A stretch of DNA of 16,707 bases from CAZIJH01 sp964539655. GTDB taxonomy: Archaea; Aenigmatarchaeota; Aenigmatarchaeia; CG10238-14; SCSR01. This document shows positions 1-7,602 of this stretch, in pieces. Both the position numbers and the translations under genes were made by a program. The stretch is from positions 1 through 16,707 of the forward strand of contig CAZIJH010000011.1 of NCBI GenBank assembly GCA_964539655.1, in the 5' to 3' direction. Within the stretch, counting starts at the first letter, position 1; the number at the start of each line of letters is the position of its first letter. The notes under the pieces are model-generated. The model did not search any database, had not been told where the DNA came from, and saw only the letters and a list, made by a program, of their open reading frames with translations.

Positions 1-333
1 TTCGATCTGTTTCGACTTCTGCTTGATTATCGTTTTCGGATAGTTGAGTATCACGAAAAATGTGAGCACTGTTGTCGCCGACGATATCGTTATCGAGAAG
101 ATGAAGCTGAACAGGAACGAGTGGAAGAATGTTCCGAATGCGAAAGAAAGTAACGGCAGCTGAATTATGAATACGATCACCGACGTGAGTATCGACATGC
201 TGATGTATTCCTGCAGAGAGTATCCGGTGTCCGCGACTTTGAGATCCTTCTTCACGTCCGGAAAATATTTCATCAGGTTTTCGCTTGCGGAACTGAAGAG
301 CCGGAAAGCGAGGGCTTCGTAGGAACCCATCAT
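1..333 (-). CDS. Archaeal GspF/TadC/FlaJ-like membrane core protein of type IV pilus-type system (partial)
   Basis: Only the first 111 residues are present; the gene runs off the left edge. The start is the ATG at 333-331, immediately after the TGA of the secretion ATPase (336-334), so the two are translationally coupled. An alternative ATG lies one codon downstream. The N-terminus is soluble (residues 1-40, with FPDVKKDLKVADTGYS) and is followed by two strongly hydrophobic segments at about 45-67 and 69-97, then a basic stretch (KTIIKQKSKQ). This soluble-helix-then-membrane pattern, directly downstream of a type II/IV secretion ATPase, is typical of the archaeal GspF/TadC/FlaJ family, the polytopic platform on which the ATPase acts. 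Family assignment rests mainly on context and topology, since the diagnostic C-terminal GspF domain is outside the window. Confidence 0.75.
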   Translation of the reverse strand, partial: MMGSYEALAFRLFSSASENLMKYFPDVKKDLKVADTGYSLQEYISMSILTSVIVFIIQLPLLSFAFGTFFHSFLFSFIFSITISSATTVLTFFVILNYPKTIIKQKSKQIE

Positions 334-2232
334 TCACGCCTCACTTGTTATTGCGGCCAGAACTCTGTTTGGGTAATAATAATACATGTTCAGTATCTTG
401 TAGATGTCCGTGTAGTTTGTTATGTTCCTTTCCTGCATCCATGTCAGCACGAGCATCCTTCTTTCGATCTCGTCGAGAATTTCTTCTTTCGTGAGCCCGG
501 TCGCATCTGAAATTTTTTTCAGCAAGCCACTCTTGTTCGTCACTTCGACCTTGTCGTTCGTCGGGTTCCATTTGAAAACTTGGTTTGTCATCGGCTTGTT
601 TGCATTCGGATTGAACGCGCCGACTTCCAGCACTTCGCTCACTCTTCTCACGAATTTTTCCTTGTACCTCATTCTCAGCATGAATACTATGAGGTCGAGA
701 CTTCCGACAAGGCTGTGCGGCAGCGATATCGGCGGAGTCGTCAGCCTGTCGACGAGCTTGTCCATGTTTTCCGCATGGATGGTTGCGAGCGACGGATGTC
801 CTGTCGCCATCTGCTGGAACAGAACCGATGCCTCCTGTCCACGCACTTCTCCCACAATGATGTAGTCCGGCCTCTGCCTGAGGCTTTCCTTCAAAAGCAT
901 GAACATGTCGATCTCGCCCTTTTGTCCGACCGAGACGGAAGTTCTCGATACTGTCGGGATCCAGTGCGGGTGCGGAAGCCTTAGCTCCGCGGTGTCTTCG
1001 ATCGAAACTATTTTCTTGTCCGGCCTGATGAAAAGCGAAAGCGCGTTGAGGAAGCTCGTCTTTCCTGACGCGGTCCCTCCCGAAACAAGTATGCTTCTTC
1101 CGTAGTCGACGGCCATCCAAAGGTATGCGAGAGATTTTGCGTCGACCGATCCGTAGTTCAAAAGATGGACCGGTGTGATCGGTTCCTCCGAGAATTTTCT
1201 TATCGTGAAGTTGCTCCCCTTTCTCGCGATGTCTGTCGCGAGCGTCGCCTGCAGCCTGCTTCCGTCCGGAAGGGTTCCGTCGACGAGGGGATCCGTTATC
1301 GAAACTGATTTTCCCGTAAGCTGCGCGAGCCTTGTGATGAACGAGTCGAGCTCCTCCTCGGATTCGAACGCGATGTTCGTCTGCACGGATCCGAGATCCT
1401 GGTCCCTGTGGAAAATGAAAATAGGAATCCCTATTCCGTCGCAGCTTATGTCTTCAATTTTTTCGTCATGCATCATCGCCTCTATCTTTCCGAGCCCGAT
1501 GAAATCCCTCTTGATGTAGTAATCGAGAATTTTCTTTTCCACTTCGCTGATCCTGAAGTCGTAATAATTTATGATCTGGTCTATCTGCTTGATCAAATAA
1601 TCTCCGGCCTCGACTATTTTCAGCTTTGAGAAATCAACGTCGAGCTTCTCCTCGAGCAGTTCTTTTATTTTCACCATCAGGTCTTTTATCTGGTCCGTGA
1701 TTTTCGGTTCGACAATATCATAAACATACCTGTTGAGCTTGCTGTCGAAAAATATGTTTGCATATGCCATCACCTGCTCGTCTTTCGCGGGCTTGCTTGG
1801 AATGAGGGGATAAGAAATTTTTTTCGTCCTGTTTACTTCGCCTTTCGGTTTCATGACCTTGATGTGGCGCGCGTCGAATTCCGGAATATCGAATCCCTCT
1901 TTCAAAAGTTCGAGCTCCTTCTCGTGGTCCAAGTTTGAGACTTCGATCGTTGCGCGTTCTATGACTTGCGTCGCGGGGTATCCCGGCTGCACGAGATACG
2001 CTGCCTGCGCTGGTTGGATTTGTTGTGGGACAGTTTGTTGAACATGTTGAACGGATTGTTGTTGAGGAACAGCGACGACTGTCGTCTGCGCGTTCTGCCC
2101 TTCGTCGATGACCTCTCTCGGCTGGAACATCATCGACACGCCCTGCGCGGCCGACTGCCCGAAAGATTCGTTCATCTTTTTCATCTTGTATCCGATAACG
2201 AGCCTGTGGAGGACCTTTCTGCCGAGATTCAT
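334..2232 (-). CDS. Type II/IV secretion system (archaeal pilus/archaellum-type) ATPase
   Basis: A 632-residue hexameric motor ATPase of the archaeal VirB11/TadA/FlaI/PilT family, which powers assembly of type IV pilus-like filaments at the cytoplasmic face of the membrane. Visible motifs: Walker A GGTASGKT at about 385-392, the Asp/Glu box SIEDTAELRLP at about 410-420, Walker B-like DYIIVGEVRG at about 456-465, and the His-box ATIHAENMD at about 483-491. An N-terminal extension has a Gln/Pro/Val-rich low-complexity linker at about 53-90, followed by a conserved-looking domain at about 130-300. The ATG at 2232-2230 is used; the Met at residue 17 or 20 is an alternative. The gene is followed without a gap by the membrane core protein and preceded by two pilin-like genes on the same strand. 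It could serve pili, an archaellum-like structure or another filament; the sequence does not decide which. Confidence 0.95.
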   Translation of the reverse strand: MNLGRKVLHRLVIGYKMKKMNESFGQSAAQGVSMMFQPREVIDEGQNAQTTVVAVPQQQSVQHVQQTVPQQIQPAQAAYLVQPGYPATQVIERATIEVSNLDHEKELELLKEGFDIPEFDARHIKVMKPKGEVNRTKKISYPLIPSKPAKDEQVMAYANIFFDSKLNRYVYDIVEPKITDQIKDLMVKIKELLEEKLDVDFSKLKIVEAGDYLIKQIDQIINYYDFRISEVEKKILDYYIKRDFIGLGKIEAMMHDEKIEDISCDGIGIPIFIFHRDQDLGSVQTNIAFESEEELDSFITRLAQLTGKSVSITDPLVDGTLPDGSRLQATLATDIARKGSNFTIRKFSEEPITPVHLLNYGSVDAKSLAYLWMAVDYGRSILVSGGTASGKTSFLNALSLFIRPDKKIVSIEDTAELRLPHPHWIPTVSRTSVSVGQKGEIDMFMLLKESLRQRPDYIIVGEVRGQEASVLFQQMATGHPSLATIHAENMDKLVDRLTTPPISLPHSLVGSLDLIVFMLRMRYKEKFVRRVSEVLEVGAFNPNANKPMTNQVFKWNPTNDKVEVTNKSGLLKKISDATGLTKEEILDEIERRMLVLTWMQERNITNYTDIYKILNMYYYYPNRVLAAITSEA

Positions 2233-2306
2233 CGAACAACCTTAATCTATTTTGGTTTTTGTTGAATGATAAAACTATGGGTGAGTCTTTGAAAACAGAG
2301 AACGAT

Positions 2307-2750
2307 TCATGGCGAGAAGAAATTTAGCTTGTTGAGAGCCTTGTTGTACGAGATGATTATTGGTTTTGTCGAAGGAGCCAGTCCTTCGATCCCGGCCAGC
2401 GATGCGCCGATGTTGTGCATGAACGAGAAATAGTTCTGGTTGCCCGGTTGGGTTATCACGTCAAGCCCGGTCTGCCTTCCCGCGACTTCGACAAAGAAGC
2501 TCGCAGTCCTGTTGCTTATCTGCACGGTGGTGTTGAAGTTGTCGCACTCCTTGCACGAATAGATCGAATTGACGGCAATCGCCGACATGTAGCTCGATAT
2601 GAGTTTCTTGCTGGAGTCCGCCACGGAATTGCCGAAAATGTCAAGCTGGTTTCGGAAATATCCGCTGATCGATAGGAAGACTCCAAATCCTATCATGAAA
2701 AAAAGAGCGAACTGTACGATCTGCGACTGCGCCTTGAGGTGAACTGACAT
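2307..2750 (-). CDS. Pilin-like protein with class III signal peptide
   Basis: A 147-residue protein of unknown family. The N-terminus MSVHLKAQSQIVQFALFF has a short basic leader ending in KA, a Gln at the presumed +1 position, then an unbroken hydrophobic helix to about residue 30. This is the pattern of archaeal type III (class III) signal peptides cleaved by EppA/PibD-type prepilin peptidases. The rest looks extracytoplasmic, with a CKEC pair (Cys66 and Cys69) that could form a disulfide or bind metal, and several Asn-x-Thr sequons. The ATG at 2750-2748 follows directly on the TGA of the upstream pilin-like gene (2753-2751), so the two are likely co-translated. A 74-bp gap separates it from the ATPase gene downstream. 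Its role as a filament or minor pilin is inferred from the signal and operon context. Confidence 0.8.
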   Translation of the reverse strand: MSVHLKAQSQIVQFALFFMIGFGVFLSISGYFRNQLDIFGNSVADSSKKLISSYMSAIAVNSIYSCKECDNFNTTVQISNRTASFFVEVAGRQTGLDVITQPGNQNYFSFMHNIGASLAGIEGLAPSTKPIIISYNKALNKLNFFSP

Positions 2751-3440
2751 TCAAACTAAAAGAATTTTTATTTCGTTGATAATTAACGTTTTCGAGCCGG
2801 ACACTTCCTGCCTTCTGTTTGCGAAAATTATCTTCACGTCGTTCCCTGCGGAATTCAGCGAGCTGGACGGATGCTGCAAAAGCGAGATCTTGTAGGATGT
2901 TTTTCCAGTAGAGTCGTCGATCTGCCTGAACCAGACCCTGTACGTTGTTTTGTAATCGCCGCCGCTCGCGCTTTCTGCTTTCGCGCACACGACGTACGAT
3001 TTGTCCTTTCCAAGCACTCCGTTCTTTGGCGGACATGTTCCGCCGGTCAATGACACCCATCCGACGTCGTTGGCAACATTCGAGACCTTTCCGACTATGC
3101 TGAACTCGAGCGAATTGTTGTTCGTTCCCGAATTTGCGCACCCCTGAAGATAATTGCCATCAGTGTCCTTGTCGGCGCACGGTGCGAGATTCCATATTCC
3201 CTTCTCGCTGGAGCTGAAAAGAATTTCTCCTCCGCTGTTCGCGATGCTCTCGATTTTCGAAGGAAGTGAATTCGAATTTGTCTGCGAGAAATAATTTTCG
3301 ACGCGCTCGATTATGGTAGTGTCCTGTCTCTTTTGTATGAGCGGAACTCCGTAGATGTATGCGGTACTTACGAGAGCCATCGAAAGCACTACGATGAGAA
3401 CAACAGAAATTATGTCAGCCTGGCCTTTTTTGCTGGGCAT
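2751..3440 (-). CDS. Pilin-like secreted protein with class III signal peptide
   Basis: A 229-residue protein when started at the ATG 3440-3438. The leader MPSKKGQADIISVVLIVVL is a textbook archaeal prepilin signal: short, basic, KKG then Gln at +1, followed by a hydrophobic helix to about residue 28. A TTG four codons earlier (3449-3447) would overlap the TGA of the upstream coiled-coil gene; the ATG is preferred because it gives the usual short prepilin leader. The mature part is Ser/Asn-rich, with several Cys residues (including a C-x12-C pair and CPPKNG) suggesting disulfides in an exported domain. It sits between a coiled-coil gene and a second pilin-like gene in the same transcript as the secretion ATPase. 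No named family is recognised; it may be a major or minor filament subunit. Confidence 0.8.
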   Translation of the reverse strand: MPSKKGQADIISVVLIVVLSMALVSTAYIYGVPLIQKRQDTTIIERVENYFSQTNSNSLPSKIESIANSGGEILFSSSEKGIWNLAPCADKDTDGNYLQGCANSGTNNNSLEFSIVGKVSNVANDVGWVSLTGGTCPPKNGVLGKDKSYVVCAKAESASGGDYKTTYRVWFRQIDDSTGKTSYKISLLQHPSSSLNSAGNDVKIIFANRRQEVSGSKTLIINEIKILLV

Positions 3441-3445
3441 ACTTA

Positions 3446-3946
3446 TCAAATTGGTTTTGGAGGAAATAAAGGTCTTTTCATTGCGGGAGGCGGCGGAAGC
3501 GGAAACGGCTTCCTCATTTTCTTTTCCATGTCTTCCAGGCTCGACACCACGGTCTGGTTGCTCTCGACTATTTTCTTGTTCGAGTCGACTATCTGCTGCA
3601 TCTTGTCCAGAAGCGGAGCCATGTCGCTCGTCTGGTGGACTGACGAGACGTCCTCGTTCGCAGAATTTTTAATATAAGAAATAAGTTCTCCAAGTTGGCT
3701 AGCCACATTCTCGAGCCTTGCCGGAAGTTTGGAAAGTTCGATCCTCAGCGCGTCGTTCGATTTCGCAAGCTCGTCAACTATCTGCTGGTTCATTCGAATT
3801 ATTTCGACAAGCTGCTTGTAGAATTCCCTCGAGTCGGATTCTGAAGAAGTATGCTCCAATTGGTCTATCCTTTTCTCAAGCCTTCTGAGCGGGGATATCG
3901 CAATAAGCTCGTATTCCTCGTCCTTTTTCTTTTCCGGCTCGTCCAT
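3446..3946 (-). CDS. Predicted coiled-coil protein, first gene of the filament operon
   Basis: A 166-residue soluble protein started at ATG 3946-3944; an alternative TTG at 3952 would add two residues. It has no hydrophobic segment. Residues about 20-145 are dominated by heptad-like Leu/Ile/Val spacing with Glu, Lys and Gln (RRLEKRIDQLEH, QIVDELAKSNDALRIEL, LLDKMQQIVDSNKKIVESN), predicting a long coiled coil. The C-terminus is a Pro-rich basic tail (PFPLPPPPAMKRPLFPPKPI). Its 3' end lies next to or within the 5' end of the following pilin-like gene. Short coiled-coil proteins accompany archaeal filament operons (for example FlaC/D/E-type archaellum proteins), so a cytoplasmic accessory or scaffold role is plausible, but I do not recognise a specific family. 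Confidence 0.75.
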   Translation of the reverse strand: MDEPEKKKDEEYELIAISPLRRLEKRIDQLEHTSSESDSREFYKQLVEIIRMNQQIVDELAKSNDALRIELSKLPARLENVASQLGELISYIKNSANEDVSSVHQTSDMAPLLDKMQQIVDSNKKIVESNQTVVSSLEDMEKKMRKPFPLPPPPAMKRPLFPPKPI

Positions 3947-4046
3947 AAACAACCAATCTGCTAATTATTTCGCTTATTAAGTAAATAAAAGTTTTTTCGC
4001 CCGCAAATACGGCATCTACTTTTAGTTGGAAGACGAATTACTTATC

Positions 4047-4469
4047 ATGCCTCGTGAGTTTTCTGCGGGCGCGGTGGTGTTCACGAAGGGCCCGAGTGGA
4101 ATCAGATACCTGTTGCTGAATTCAAAATACAAGAACGAATATTGGGACTTCCCCAAGGGAAACATTGAGAAAGGGGAGGCTGAAGAGGTTACTGCAAGAA
4201 GGGAGATATCTGAAGAAACTGGCATCGGGAAGGTGACGCTCGTCCCGAATTTCAAGGAACGGATCAATTATTTTTACAGGAGGGAAGGCCAGACCATCTA
4301 TAAGGAAGTGATATTCTTCCTGGCGGAGGCCATAACGCTTGACGTGAAAATTTCAGAGGAGCACGCGGGCTACGAATGGGTGAGTTTCGAGGAAGGCGTA
4401 AAAAGGTTGAGCCAAAACTCGAGGGACGTTCTGGAGAAGGCGAACAGGATCCTTACAAGGCCGATTTAA
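4047..4469 (+). CDS. Nudix hydrolase (Ap4A-hydrolase-like)
   Basis: A 140-residue Nudix hydrolase, which would cleave a nucleoside diphosphate linked to another moiety. The Nudix box G-x5-E-x7-R-E-U-x-E-E-x-G-U is complete: Gly38, Glu44, then REISEETGI at 52-60. The N-terminus MPREFSAGAVVFTK and the WDFPKGNIEKGE stretch resemble the diadenosine-tetraphosphatase (MutT/NUDT2-like) subgroup, so asymmetric Ap4A hydrolysis is the best guess. The ATG at 4047 is preferred because family members usually begin just before the SAGAVVF strand; an in-frame TTG at 4026 would add seven residues. It is divergent from the filament operon with about 100 bp between them, which contain AT-rich promoter-like sequence. 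Substrate specificity cannot be fixed from sequence. Confidence 0.9.
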   Translation: MPREFSAGAVVFTKGPSGIRYLLLNSKYKNEYWDFPKGNIEKGEAEEVTARREISEETGIGKVTLVPNFKERINYFYRREGQTIYKEVIFFLAEAITLDVKISEEHAGYEWVSFEEGVKRLSQNSRDVLEKANRILTRPI

Positions 4470-4473
4470 ATAT
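4465..4473 (+). promoter_or_regulatory. TATA-like box of the 77-residue orphan gene
   Basis: TTTAAATAT lies 22-30 nt before the ATG at 4495 and overlaps the stop codon of the Nudix gene. The same core with the same preceding bases (GATTTAAATAT) occurs before the gene at 7330. The spacing fits an archaeal TATA box driving a leaderless mRNA. Confidence 0.55.
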
Positions 4474-4494
4474 TTTATAGAACAAAATTATTTT

Positions 4495-4728
4495 ATGGGA
4501 TATGGCCGATTACTCGGAGAACCAGCGTCAGATGCATGGATGGTTCCATTTCTTCTGAGCGAGCACACGAAAGCAGTTATAAGAGAACTCGGATTCGAAC
4601 CTTGTGAATTTCCCGACGATTCCGACATACCCACGTACGGCATGAAAGATTTGCCGGGCATCATTTATCTCAAGCCGAGCAACAGTGCAAAATGGAATTC
4701 CAATCCGTATTCCTCGGATAAAGTTTAA
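4495..4728 (+). CDS. Small hypothetical protein (77 aa)
   Basis: A 77-residue protein of unknown function, not recognised. It starts with ATG at 4495, has no ribosome-binding site, and has a TATA-like box at leaderless spacing. It is soluble and acidic-to-neutral, rich in Pro, Ser and Asp (FEPCEFPDDSDIPTYGMKDLPG), with no membrane segment or familiar motif. It sits 25 bp after the Nudix gene and 88 bp before the glycoside hydrolase on the same strand, but has its own putative promoter, so co-transcription need not imply shared function. That it is a real gene is supported by the start context and clean spacing; the product is unknown. Confidence 0.55.
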   Translation: MGYGRLLGEPASDAWMVPFLLSEHTKAVIRELGFEPCEFPDDSDIPTYGMKDLPGIIYLKPSNSAKWNSNPYSSDKV

Positions 4729-4816
4729 GGGAAAATAAAACGATTTTTTGAGTCCGAATTTATCTTAACTCTAGTGACAGACAACACATTTCTTAACCGG
4801 TTTGCATCTTTAGCGA

Positions 4817-7123
4817 GTGACGGACAGACTGGGAAAGTTGGGTACTGTAATCTCTCTTGTTTTGTCAGTCTCGGTTCTGGTTGTTTTTGCGGCAAGCGTT
4901 TCCGCTGCTGACGCTCGCTACGCTGTCGATCTTGTCGGCGGCAAGCTTGTCGACCAGTCCGGAAGCGGAGTGACTTTGGTCGGAATGAATTACGGCGATC
5001 ACCCGAGAAATTTCAAATCAGCAGATTTTTCCGCGGACGCGAAAAGGATAAGGGAAGCAGGGTTCACGTCGGTGATGTTCACGAAGGAATGGGGTTCTTT
5101 GGAAAACGGAAAGGATCCGTCCGATTTTTCTTACAACGAAACCGAGATGCTGACCATGATGCAGCAAATCGGCAACCTGACTGAGAACGGGATTAATGTC
5201 GTGATAAAGTTGCACGCTGATTATGACAAGGAGAAGAACGGGAAAAATCTTCAGCAGTTTCTCGGCAATCAGTACTGCAACCAGCCGGGAAATTATTCGT
5301 CGAGATTTTCGGAGAATTTTTACAACACATCGTACCTCAAGGACAAGGCTACGGGACAATCTCACCTGCTCAGCCTTTGGCTGAAAATTTCCCAGATGAC
5401 CCGCAATAATCCGAACGTGATTGGTTTCGATCTGATGAACGAGCCCACCTACTGCGAGTACGAATACAAGGTTGGCACGCGGGTGCACGACGGATGGCAC
5501 GACCGCGTTTCTGAAATTATCGAAGCATTGCGAAAGGACGGTGACAACAGGATTGTTTTTGTCGAGGAGGCTCCGTTCTTCGAATTCTATTCGAGGTTCA
5601 AGCCGTGGACAGATCCGAAAGTTGTCAGCTCGATCCACTGGTACAGGGGCGTGCAGGACCATACTGAAACTGGATCTTACAGGGCGTGCTGGTCAGATTA
5701 TTCCACGCTGTCGGGTCTTTGGTCGGACACGGATGCTCCCGGACTGGAGGCGTGCACAAATTCGGCGATGGGGATAAAGCAGGCGCAGGAAAAATATCCA
5801 GACCAATTATTCATGGTTACTGAGTTCGGGGACATATTCGGCAACAAGGCCGGCGACGGCAACGAAACGTGGATCAACAACAGCGTGCGGCTCTTCAAGG
5901 ACAGCGGCGTGATCGGATGGTTCTACTGGAGCAGCGGGGAGACGGGGACATGGATCAAGAATCTGATGGAGACCGCTCCGCCGAAATCTGCAATCAGCGC
6001 GAGCAAGTTTTATTTTTTGTCGAGCATGGGCGGAGAGACGACCAAATTGAATTCTTTGGACGAGCGCAGCCTCGCAAGCATTCCGTCGCTTATTTTCCAC
6101 GTGCCCAAGTCCGGGAAGATAAGATATTTGGAGCCGGTAAACATGACGATGGCCACAGGAGTGGAAAATTATAATTTGGAATTCGAGGGATTGGATTACG
6201 ACATTTTCAACGAAGTCACCGTGAATGTCAACGGAAAGAATGTCACGTCGTTGCCGAACAGCGGTCCGTTCATCGAGAATCCTCTGGCGCTCAATGATAT
6301 ATGGTCGAAGTTCTCGGTCGACATAACGAATTTTGTCAAGCAGGGAGAAAACACGATAACGTTTATCAAGAATGACGGCTGGTCCGGTGTCGCGAACCTG
6401 ACGGTGTCGGGAAAATACGGGTACAGCTTCAAGAATTCTGCTCCGAAATATACAACGGGCATACCATCAATAGGTTATACATTTTCTGTTGACTCGATAA
6501 GAGTCGACCTTGATTCGTATGTAAAAATTTCTCCGCTGAGGATTTCGGTCGACACGTCGAAACTTCCGTTCCTGAACAGGAGTGCAAGGATCGTGTTCGA
6601 AAAAGTCTCGCTGAGCAATCCGCGCATATTGAAAGACGGGGAGCCGTGCGGAGATTCGTGCGTGCTGGAAGTGTACAACAGGACAAGCGAGAATCTGATT
6701 TACAAAGTGTCTGGATTTTCGACTTATACAATTGAAGAAACTCCGTCCCAAGCTTCCGCGCCGTCATCCGGCGGGGGAGGCGGTGGTGGATCGTACTATG
6801 GCGGATCGCCCGGCCCTTCGGCAGAAATTTCTTCTGTCACGGAAATGAATGGCACAAACGAGACTCAACCCACAGTCAGTACAGCACAGCCAGAAATCAC
6901 GCAGCCTGTTGTGGAAGAGAGTATTCCGCAAATAACGGAAGATGTCACCGCTGAAACAGAGACGAGTGACACCGTGTCGACTCAGGGAATTTCCGGAATG
7001 GCTGTTGCGATAGTCGCGAGCCCGTGGACAATCGTTGCTGTAATCGCAGTTTTGTCCATTTACGCGATTTTTAGAATTGGAAAATTTTATAGAAGGAAAA
7101 AATACGAGTCATTGAAAATTTGA
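4817..7123 (+). CDS. Secreted, membrane-anchored GH5-like glycoside hydrolase (endoglucanase/mannanase type)
   Basis: A 768-residue extracellular enzyme that probably hydrolyses beta-linked polysaccharide. A signal peptide spans residues 1-30 (MTDRLGK, hydrophobic core, cleavage near SVSA-ADA). The catalytic TIM barrel spans about 35-400: GVTLVGMNYGDH at the start, GFDLMNEP with the acid/base Glu209, HWY at 274-276, and MVTEFGD with the nucleophile Glu336, all in clan GH-A/GH5 order. A beta-rich region (about 410-540) and a domain ending in VSGFSTYTIEE (about 560-640), common in archaeal exported proteins, follow. Then come a Gly-rich linker (about 651-668), a Thr/Glu/Pro-rich stalk and one transmembrane helix (about 728-752) with a basic cytoplasmic tail RRKK. 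The start is GTG at 4817, chosen because it gives a complete signal peptide. Cellulase versus mannanase activity cannot be settled. Confidence 0.88.
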   Translation: MTDRLGKLGTVISLVLSVSVLVVFAASVSAADARYAVDLVGGKLVDQSGSGVTLVGMNYGDHPRNFKSADFSADAKRIREAGFTSVMFTKEWGSLENGKDPSDFSYNETEMLTMMQQIGNLTENGINVVIKLHADYDKEKNGKNLQQFLGNQYCNQPGNYSSRFSENFYNTSYLKDKATGQSHLLSLWLKISQMTRNNPNVIGFDLMNEPTYCEYEYKVGTRVHDGWHDRVSEIIEALRKDGDNRIVFVEEAPFFEFYSRFKPWTDPKVVSSIHWYRGVQDHTETGSYRACWSDYSTLSGLWSDTDAPGLEACTNSAMGIKQAQEKYPDQLFMVTEFGDIFGNKAGDGNETWINNSVRLFKDSGVIGWFYWSSGETGTWIKNLMETAPPKSAISASKFYFLSSMGGETTKLNSLDERSLASIPSLIFHVPKSGKIRYLEPVNMTMATGVENYNLEFEGLDYDIFNEVTVNVNGKNVTSLPNSGPFIENPLALNDIWSKFSVDITNFVKQGENTITFIKNDGWSGVANLTVSGKYGYSFKNSAPKYTTGIPSIGYTFSVDSIRVDLDSYVKISPLRISVDTSKLPFLNRSARIVFEKVSLSNPRILKDGEPCGDSCVLEVYNRTSENLIYKVSGFSTYTIEETPSQASAPSSGGGGGGGSYYGGSPGPSAEISSVTEMNGTNETQPTVSTAQPEITQPVVEESIPQITEDVTAETETSDTVSTQGISGMAVAIVASPWTIVAVIAVLSIYAIFRIGKFYRRKKYESLKI

Positions 7124-7130
7124 TAATGAG

Positions 7131-7233
7131 CTGGGGAGGGAAGATTCGAACTTCCATCGACCCGCGAAACAGGCGGGCATGCTGGCCATGTTGACACGCC
7201 TCTTGCGAGGCAGCAACTTAGCACCACTCCCCT
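7131..7233 (-). tRNA. tRNA with D-loop hairpin insertion; best fold gives anticodon GUU (Asn)
   Basis: Reading the minus strand from 7233: acceptor AGGGGAG pairs with CTCCCCA except for an A1:A72 mismatch; T8 G9; D stem GTGC/GCAT; anticodon stem CCCGC/GCGGG (7177-7173/7165-7161) with the 7-nt loop CTGTTTC; 5-nt variable loop; T arm GGAAG-TTCGAAT-CTTCC; discriminator G73, as expected for Asn. Everything has canonical length once the 28-nt insertion at 7217-7190 in the D-loop is removed (75 nt remain). The insertion is bounded by GTTG/CAAC and contains the hairpin GCCTC-GCAA-GAGGC. Odd points are the mismatched first pair, T14, and pyrimidines at positions 37-38 where A37 is expected. A type II (Ser/Leu) reading with CCCGC/GCGGG as variable arm was tried and leaves no room for both D and anticodon arms. 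CCA is not encoded. tRNA-like nature is firm; Asn identity is moderate. Confidence 0.7.
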
Positions 7234-7262
7234 ATACGAGCATTTAGTTATTTCTCGATTTT

Positions 7263-7272
7263 GTATTTAACG
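7263..7272 (-). promoter_or_regulatory. TATA-like box upstream of the Asn-type tRNA
   Basis: On the minus strand the sequence CGTTAAATAC lies about 30-40 nt upstream of the tRNA 5' end (7233), the usual position of an archaeal TATA box for a tRNA gene with a short leader. Confidence 0.4.
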
Positions 7273-7297
7273 TTTTGTGTTGGTAGGTCCCGATAGA

Positions 7298-7306
7298 TTT
7301 AAATAT
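7298..7306 (+). promoter_or_regulatory. TATA-like box of the small membrane protein gene
   Basis: TTTAAATAT lies 24-32 nt before the ATG at 7330, with no ribosome-binding site between. It is identical to the box at 4465-4473, including the preceding GA. The spacing indicates a leaderless transcript. Confidence 0.55.
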
Positions 7307-7329
7307 CTAGCCAAGCTTCGTTTAGAAAT

Positions 7330-7602
7330 ATGCTTGACGAATTAAAAAAAGTTCCGAAACAAGTTTACATAATAATTTTAATAATAGTGGTTATTGTTGT
7401 CGGTCAGAGCATAGTTGAATCCTTTTCAAATCCCGAAAGCAAAGAAAATATGAAAAAGGCAAATGAAGGTTCAATAAATTTGTTGCAACTTTATTTGCTG
7501 GAAATGAGCTTACAAGATATTGTATTTTGGCTGGGTTTAATTTCTATCATAATTGTTTTGATAATCTTAATTTGGAATTATTTTCATCCTCAATACGAAT
7601 AA
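7330..7602 (+). CDS. Small two-helix membrane protein, function unknown
   Basis: A 90-residue protein with two clear transmembrane helices: about 11-30 (QVYIIILIIVVIVVGQSIV) and about 62-84 (IVFWLGLISIIIVLIILIWNYF), joined by a polar loop rich in Asn, Ser and Lys (about 31-55). The N-terminus is basic (LDELKKVPKQ). The start ATG at 7330 is preceded by a TATA-like box at leaderless distance. Its TAA (7600-7602) directly abuts the TAA of the class I LysRS on the opposite strand, so the genes converge without any spacer. I do not recognise a family. The hairpin topology would suit a small membrane-complex subunit, but no function can be assigned. Confidence 0.7.
   Translation: MLDELKKVPKQVYIIILIIVVIVVGQSIVESFSNPESKENMKKANEGSINLLQLYLLEMSLQDIVFWLGLISIIIVLIILIWNYFHPQYE

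Noticed and set aside
341..1120. 259-codon open frame overlapping the secretion ATPase
   Set aside because: It lies entirely within the ATPase gene in another phase, and its translation is Arg/Lys/Asp-rich with no domain pattern; a shadow of a GC-rich gene.
4774..4830. Near-repeat GTGACAGACA / GTGACGGACA around the glycoside hydrolase start
   Set aside because: The two copies are 43 bp apart, out of frame, short and imperfect; the upstream GTG cannot be the start.
5018..5662. 214-codon antisense frame inside the glycoside hydrolase
   Set aside because: It runs through the catalytic barrel coding sequence, has no promoter-like box, and its composition is that of antisense shadow translation.
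7131..7233. Reading the first tRNA as a type II tRNA (Ser/Leu) with variable arm CCCGC/GCGGG
   Set aside because: TGCTG/CAGCA could serve as anticodon stem, but then only 11 nt remain for the D arm, no G18G19 exists, and position 33 would not be T. The type I fold keeps all canonical lengths.
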